Shown in pieces: positions 7,137 through 9,484 of a stretch of 9,484 bases of DNA. This DNA comes from Pseudomonadota bacterium (GTDB lineage Bacteria > Pseudomonadota > Alphaproteobacteria > Acetobacterales > Acetobacteraceae): positions 1 through 9,484 of the forward strand of contig JAJXXT010000045.1 in NCBI GenBank assembly GCA_021780935.1. The letters are read 5' to 3'. The notes beneath the pieces are model-generated. The model did no database searches and was not told the DNA's origin. It was given only the letters and a program-made list of their open reading frames with translations. A program made the position numbers and the translations under genes. How positions within the stretch are numbered: the first letter of the stretch is position 1; each line of letters opens with the position of its first letter.

Positions 7137-7225
7137 ATGAATGGGGACGCAGCCCCGAAACCGTCTCCTGCGGGTTGCGGCGATCCGACGGGTGGCGCCG
7201 CGTCGTGCTCAAAAGTTCTCTAAAT

Positions 7226-7254
7226 GTTCTAGACGCCGCCAGCGACGGGCACAA
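7226..7254 (-). promoter_or_regulatory. Candidate sigma70-like promoter for the prkA operon
   Basis: Reading the minus strand, TTGTGC (7254-7249) and TAGAAC (7231-7226) are separated by exactly 17 bases, matching the -35/-10 consensus at 3 and 4 of 6 positions. It lies in an AT-richer patch (about 7205-7275) within GC-rich DNA and would give a leader of roughly 90 bases before prkA. I found no convincing sigma54 or EcfG-type site in the parts I checked. The match is moderate. Confidence 0.35.
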
Positions 7255-7274
7255 ATGAATTCCACCATCATTTG
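7252..7274. promoter_or_regulatory. Inverted repeat CAAATGA-N9-TCATTTG, candidate operator upstream of prkA
   Basis: Perfect 7-base arms at 7252-7258 and 7268-7274 with a 9-base spacer. The dyad overlaps the candidate -35 element, the position expected for a repressor or class II activator. No specific regulator family is recognised from the arms. Confidence 0.4.
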
Positions 7275-7323
7275 AAATCCTGCCGCCGCGCTGCGCGATC
7301 GGGACCATCGATGCCCTTTGTCC

Positions 7324-7352
7324 TGATGGCCCGGCCGCGCCGGCGGCCATCA
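7324..7352. repeat. GC-rich inverted repeat with nested stem
   Basis: TGATGGCC (7324-7331) pairs perfectly with GGCCATCA (7345-7352). Alternatively, an inner CCGGC/GCCGG stem (7331-7335 with 7339-7343) can form in the loop region. There is no following T-run on either strand. It could end VOC transcripts or be part of the prkA regulatory region. Confidence 0.45.
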
Positions 7353-7464
7353 TCGCCATCCGTTCCTGGAATATGGTGTCGCTTCTGTCGCCGGACACGG
7401 TTCCGCCGGGGGGCGGACGGACCGGGATGGGGTCGTGGCACCATCGGCGCGATCAGTGTCGCGC

Positions 7465-7487
7465 CCGTTCATGAACGGTTTGCAAAC
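7465..7487. promoter_or_regulatory. Two abutting perfect palindromes, candidate operator
   Basis: CCGTTCATGAACGG (7465-7478, 14 bases) and GTTTGCAAAC (7478-7487, 10 bases) are both perfect self-complementary sequences and share one G. Both lie in non-coding DNA about 70-90 bases past the VOC stop. Their centres are about 11 bases apart, roughly one helical turn, so two dimers could bind the same face. The regulator is unknown. Confidence 0.4.
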
Positions 7488-7557
7488 ATACAGTGGCATT
7501 TTCGCAGCGGCCGCGCGGAAAATTCTACCAACCTGCGTCCGGGGCCGTCGCCACCGT

Positions 7558-7995
7558 TCACCAGTTCGGCCACAGCCCGGGTGTCGCGAGTTCCAGCGAG
7601 TGGCCATCGGGATCCCGGAAATAGAGGCTGATACCGCCGCGCGGCCAGGTGACGCGGCTCTCGACCGCAATGCCGGAAGCGGCGAGGCGCTGCTCCCAGG
7701 CATCGAGGTCCGCGGCGGCAATGGCGAAGCAGAGATGCAGCGCGCCGGTGCCGCCATGGGCGGGGATCGTGCCGCCGGGGAGGGGGGCGGGCCGCGTGGT
7801 GGCGCCATGCCGGAACAGCAGCAGGACCTGCGCGCCCGGCAGTCCGAGCGCGCACATCCGGGCGTCGCGCACGAAGACCGGGCTCGAAAACAGCCGCTCA
7901 TAGAAGCCACACGACGCTTCGAGGTCGTCAACATAGAGCGAGGTCTCCAGCACATGTCCGATCCGTGGTCCGGTCTCAGGTCCAACCGCCGACAT
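7558..7995 (-). CDS. VOC superfamily (glyoxalase/bleomycin resistance-like) protein
   Basis: A 145-residue single-chain VOC protein. The fold is two beta-alpha-beta-beta-beta modules that usually form a dimer around a divalent metal. The first module starts L-E-T-S-L-Y-V-D-D-L-E-A-S-x-x-F-Y-E-x-L-F (residues 16-36) and the second has H-L-C-F near 87-90 and S-L-Y-F-R-D-P-D-G-H-S-L-E-L-A-T-P-G-L-W at 123-142. Likely metal ligands are E17, H87 and E135, so the metal site looks intact. The L-E-T-x-L-Y-V-D-D opening is common in uncharacterised glyoxalase-like enzymes, so the substrate cannot be named. ATG 7995 has a GGGAAAGGG purine run about nine bases upstream. It follows mntR by 46 bp on the same strand, with no clear terminator between, so co-transcription with mntR is possible. 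Confidence 0.9.
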   Translation of the reverse strand: MSAVGPETGPRIGHVLETSLYVDDLEASCGFYERLFSSPVFVRDARMCALGLPGAQVLLLFRHGATTRPAPLPGGTIPAHGGTGALHLCFAIAAADLDAWEQRLAASGIAVESRVTWPRGGISLYFRDPDGHSLELATPGLWPNW

Positions 7996-8041
7996 CGCGC
8001 CACGCCCTTTCCCGCCGCTCCTGCCGTTTCTCTGGCTGGGT

Positions 8042-8569
8042 CTAATCCCCGTCCTCGCAGGTGGACCTGTCGGTCAGGCGTGCCGTCATCCGCTCGAACG
8101 CTGACAGCGTGGCCGCGCTCGCGTGGTGCTCCATGCCCTCCGCGTCCGCTGCGGCTGTCTCCGCATCCACGCCGATTGCACGCAGGAATCGTGCCACGAT
8201 CTGGTGGCGCCGCCGCGCACGCTGGGCGAGCGCCCGGCCGGCTTCGGTCAAGGCGATCGAGCGGTACGGGGCGGTGGTGACCAACCCGTCGCGCTGCAAT
8301 CGGCTCACCGTCTTGAATACAGTGACATGCGAGACGCCGAGCGCGCGCGCCACGTCCACGGATCTCGCCCGACCATCCCGCGCGATCAGGTCATCGATCA
8401 ACTCGACATAGTCCTCCGCAATCTCGGTCTGGCGCGCATCGCGGGCGCGCGCGAAGCGGCGCGCCATGGTCGCCAACTGCGGCGCCTGACCCTGCTCGGC
8501 GGCGCCGCTGGCCGGCCGCGGCGACAGGCGGGCCGCGCCGTCGTTGTCGTCCGCATCCCCGGTGTGCAT
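8042..8569 (-). CDS. mntR: Manganese-responsive transcriptional regulator MntR (DtxR family)
   Basis: A 175-residue DtxR-family regulator resembling E. coli MntR (155 residues) with a longer Ala/Asp-rich N-terminus. MntR binds Mn2+ and represses mntH. A winged helix-turn-helix covers about 47-108 (S-V-D-V-A-R-A-L-G-V-S-H-V-T-V-F-K-T-V-S-R-L), followed by a dimerisation domain with A-E-G-M-E-H-H at 143-149. Residues D53, E56, H122, E144, E147 and H148 reproduce the spacing of the B. subtilis MntR metal ligands (D8, E11, H77, E99, E102, H103 as I recall them), so the sensor should be functional. No SH3-like third domain is present, as usual for MntR. The frame is open far upstream, antisense to mntH. 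ATG 8569 is a compromise: ATG 8614 adds 15 residues and lies in the mntH promoter, and ATG 8467 removes 34. None has a strong Shine-Dalgarno. It is divergent from mntH and upstream of the VOC gene. Confidence 0.92.
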   Translation of the reverse strand: MHTGDADDNDGAARLSPRPASGAAEQGQAPQLATMARRFARARDARQTEIAEDYVELIDDLIARDGRARSVDVARALGVSHVTVFKTVSRLQRDGLVTTAPYRSIALTEAGRALAQRARRRHQIVARFLRAIGVDAETAAADAEGMEHHASAATLSAFERMTARLTDRSTCEDGD

Positions 8570-8607
8570 GCGATCGAATCTGGACCCTGGCGCCGGGCAC
8601 AGCAAGC

Positions 8608-8635
8608 TTGACATGCATGTAGCCAAGGCTAAATT
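8608..8635 (+). promoter_or_regulatory. mntH promoter (sigma70-type)
   Basis: A perfect TTGACA (8608-8613) is followed after 16 bases by TAAATT (8630-8635), which matches the -10 consensus at 4 of 6. An alternative -10 may lie within AAATTATCT just after. The MntR-box-like dyad sits between the two elements. Transcription would start about 80 bases before mntH. Confidence 0.6.
8620..8631. promoter_or_regulatory. Candidate MntR operator (TAGCC-AA-GGCTA)
   Basis: The core TAGCCAAGGCTA has perfect 5-base arms around AA. It closely resembles the E. coli MntR box, whose core as I recall is ATAGCAAAGGCTAT. It lies between the -35 and -10 of mntH and just upstream of mntR, so Mn-bound MntR could block mntH transcription and possibly its own. 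A perfect palindrome ACATGCATGT (8611-8620) abuts it. Confidence 0.68.
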
Positions 8636-8673
8636 ATCTGGCATGTGGCAAAGTTGTTCCTTCTGCCTCTTCG

Positions 8674-8691
8674 CGCCGCCACGGGGCGGCG
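8674..8691 (+). other. GC-rich stem-loop in the mntH leader
   Basis: CGCCGCC (8674-8680) pairs with GGCGGCG (8685-8691) around an ACGG tetraloop, with possible extra TTCG/GAA pairing outside. It lies in the predicted mntH 5' leader, 34 bases before the ATG. It does not look like the yybP-ykoY manganese riboswitch. It may affect mRNA stability or translation, or be a chance product of high GC. Confidence 0.4.
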
Positions 8692-8725
8692 AAACTGCAC
8701 GCAGACGGGGCGCGCGGGCACCGAT

Positions 8726-9484
8726 ATGAACGGCGGCTCCCTCACCAGCCGGACACGGTTCGCGGCCGCTGAGGTTCTCGGTGGCCGCCGGCGCGGCCTG
8801 CGGTCGCTGCTGCCCTTTGCCGGCCCGGCCATCATCGCCTCCGTCGCCTATATGGATCCGGGCAACTACGCGACGAACATCCAGGGCGGGGCGCGCTACG
8901 GCTATGCGCTTCTCTGGGTGGTGGTGCTGGCGAATCTGATGGCGATGCTGTTTCAGACCCTGTCGGCCCGGCTCGGCATCGTCACCGGGCGCAACCTTGC
9001 CGAACTCTGCCGCCAGCATTTCCCACGCCCGCTGGTCATCTTCATGTGGTTGGGCAGCGAAGTCGCGGCAATGGCCACGGATTTGGCCGAATTCATCGGC
9101 GCCGCGGTCGGTCTCTCCATCCTCCTGCATGTGCCGCTGATGGCAGGCATGGGTGGGACCGCGGTCGCCACCTATGCGGTGCTTACCCTCGAGCGGGCCG
9201 GTTTCCGGCCAGTCGAACTGGCCATCGCCGGCTTTGTCGCGGTGATCGGTGCCAGCTACCTGATCGAATTGGCCATCGCGCCCCCCGATTGGCGGGCTGT
9301 TGCCGTCCACTCCCTGCTGCCGAGCCTGCCGGACGCGGATGCGGTCCTGCTGGCCGTGGGCATCGTCGGGGCGACGGTGATGCCGCACGCGATCTATCTC
9401 CATTCCGGGCTGACCCAGGACCGAGTGATCGCGCGCGGGGAGGTGGAGCGGCGGCGTCTGCTCCGCTTTTCAGACATCGAGGTG
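8726..9484 (+). CDS. mntH: Nramp family Mn2+/H+ symporter MntH (3' end cut by window)
   Basis: The first 253 codons of an Nramp/MntH transporter, with no stop before the window edge. MntH proteins are inner-membrane proton-coupled Mn2+/Fe2+ importers of roughly 410-460 residues, so about 40% is missing. Visible: a polar N-terminus ending in R-R-R-G-L-R, then L-L-P-F-A-G-P-A-I-I-A-S-V-A-Y-M-D-P-G-N with the TM1 metal motif D44-P-G-N47. G-S-E-V-A-A-M-A-T-D-L-A-E-F-I-G (110-125) is the TM3 signature, and G-A-T-V-M-P-H-A-I-Y-L-H-S (215-227) is the TM6 motif with A216 and M219 in the metal-coordinating positions and H221. At least six membrane segments are present. ATG 8726 gives a family-typical N-terminus; its Shine-Dalgarno is weak. 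The frame stays open upstream (GTG at 8645), but this would overlap the promoter region. It is divergent from mntR and probably repressed by it with Mn. Confidence 0.95.
   Translation, partial: MNGGSLTSRTRFAAAEVLGGRRRGLRSLLPFAGPAIIASVAYMDPGNYATNIQGGARYGYALLWVVVLANLMAMLFQTLSARLGIVTGRNLAELCRQHFPRPLVIFMWLGSEVAAMATDLAEFIGAAVGLSILLHVPLMAGMGGTAVATYAVLTLERAGFRPVELAIAGFVAVIGASYLIELAIAPPDWRAVAVHSLLPSLPDADAVLLAVGIVGATVMPHAIYLHSGLTQDRVIARGEVERRRLLRFSDIEV

Larger units (their letters stand above)
7127..7557. other. Non-coding region between the VOC gene and prkA (431 bp)
   Basis: No convincing gene is seen here. The stretch holds, from right to left: two abutting palindromes (7465-7478 and 7478-7487), a GC-rich inverted repeat (7324-7352), a dyad over a candidate -35 (7252-7274), and two GTTCT direct repeats 11 bases apart (7215-7219 and 7226-7230). 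A 91-codon minus-strand open frame (7123-7398) overlaps the prkA start in another frame, has no recognisable features and is judged spurious. The length and density of dyads suggest a regulated operon leader. Confidence 0.6.

Noticed and set aside
7123..7398. 91-codon minus-strand open frame before prkA
   Set aside because: It overlaps the prkA start in a different frame, has no Shine-Dalgarno or recognisable motif, and covers the candidate promoter and dyads.
7490..7505. Possible sigma54 -24/-12 promoter (TGGCATTTTCGC)
   Set aside because: The GG and GC elements are only 7 bases apart instead of the required 10.
7435..8280. 281-codon + strand open frame across the VOC gene and part of mntR
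   Set aside because: It is antisense to two recognised genes, crosses their intergenic gap and has no domain.
8570..9403. Minus-strand extension of the mntR frame, antisense to mntH
   Set aside because: The upstream part translates to low-information His/Arg/Gly-rich sequence opposite a well-supported Nramp gene. MntR homology begins only near residue 40 of the 8569 start.

Overview
The window looks like a chromosomal segment of a GC-rich alphaproteobacterium, most likely Rhodospirillales/Acetobacteraceae-like. This rests on the base composition, on an mlaD–DUF2155 gene pair preceded by what looks like the tail of an NDUFA12-type complex I accessory gene (an arrangement known from Alphaproteobacteria), and on the protein sequences themselves. 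I see no phage, transposon, CRISPR or tRNA/rRNA signal. All gene families are recognisable, so this is mainly core and accessory housekeeping DNA. The less ordinary content is in regulatory structures and a few gene-level oddities.

Left part (1-2320, + strand): a probable 5-codon remnant of the upstream gene, then mlaD (inner-membrane-anchored MCE protein). Next is an exported DUF2155 protein whose signal peptide is only encoded if translation starts at a CTG overlapping the mlaD stop. It is followed by a Tat-exported seven-repeat beta-propeller of the Vgb/'streptogramin lyase' type that appears to lack the catalytic histidines of true Vgb.

Middle (2336-7557, - strand): a three-gene operon, prkA (yeaG) - yeaH (DUF444) - spoVR (ycgB), in the classical order, with a 22-nt gap and a 4-nt stop/start overlap. 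These encode a AAA+-type serine protein kinase, a VWA/MIDAS partner protein and a SpoVR protein, linked in other bacteria to starvation, stationary phase and sporulation. The 431-bp region upstream of prkA holds a candidate sigma70-like promoter overlapped by an inverted repeat, plus further palindromes. The operon converges on the propeller gene with a 15-bp gap. A long interrupted inverted repeat covers both stop codons and is a candidate two-way terminator or end-protecting structure.

Right part (7558-9484): a manganese module. mntR (DtxR-family Mn sensor with all expected metal ligands) is followed on the - strand by a small VOC-superfamily metalloprotein. Divergent from mntR is mntH (Nramp Mn2+/H+ symporter), cut by the window end after 253 codons. 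The shared intergenic region has a perfect TTGACA -35 element, and a TAGCC-AA-GGCTA dyad resembling the E. coli MntR box sits between -35 and -10. This supports Mn-dependent repression of mntH.
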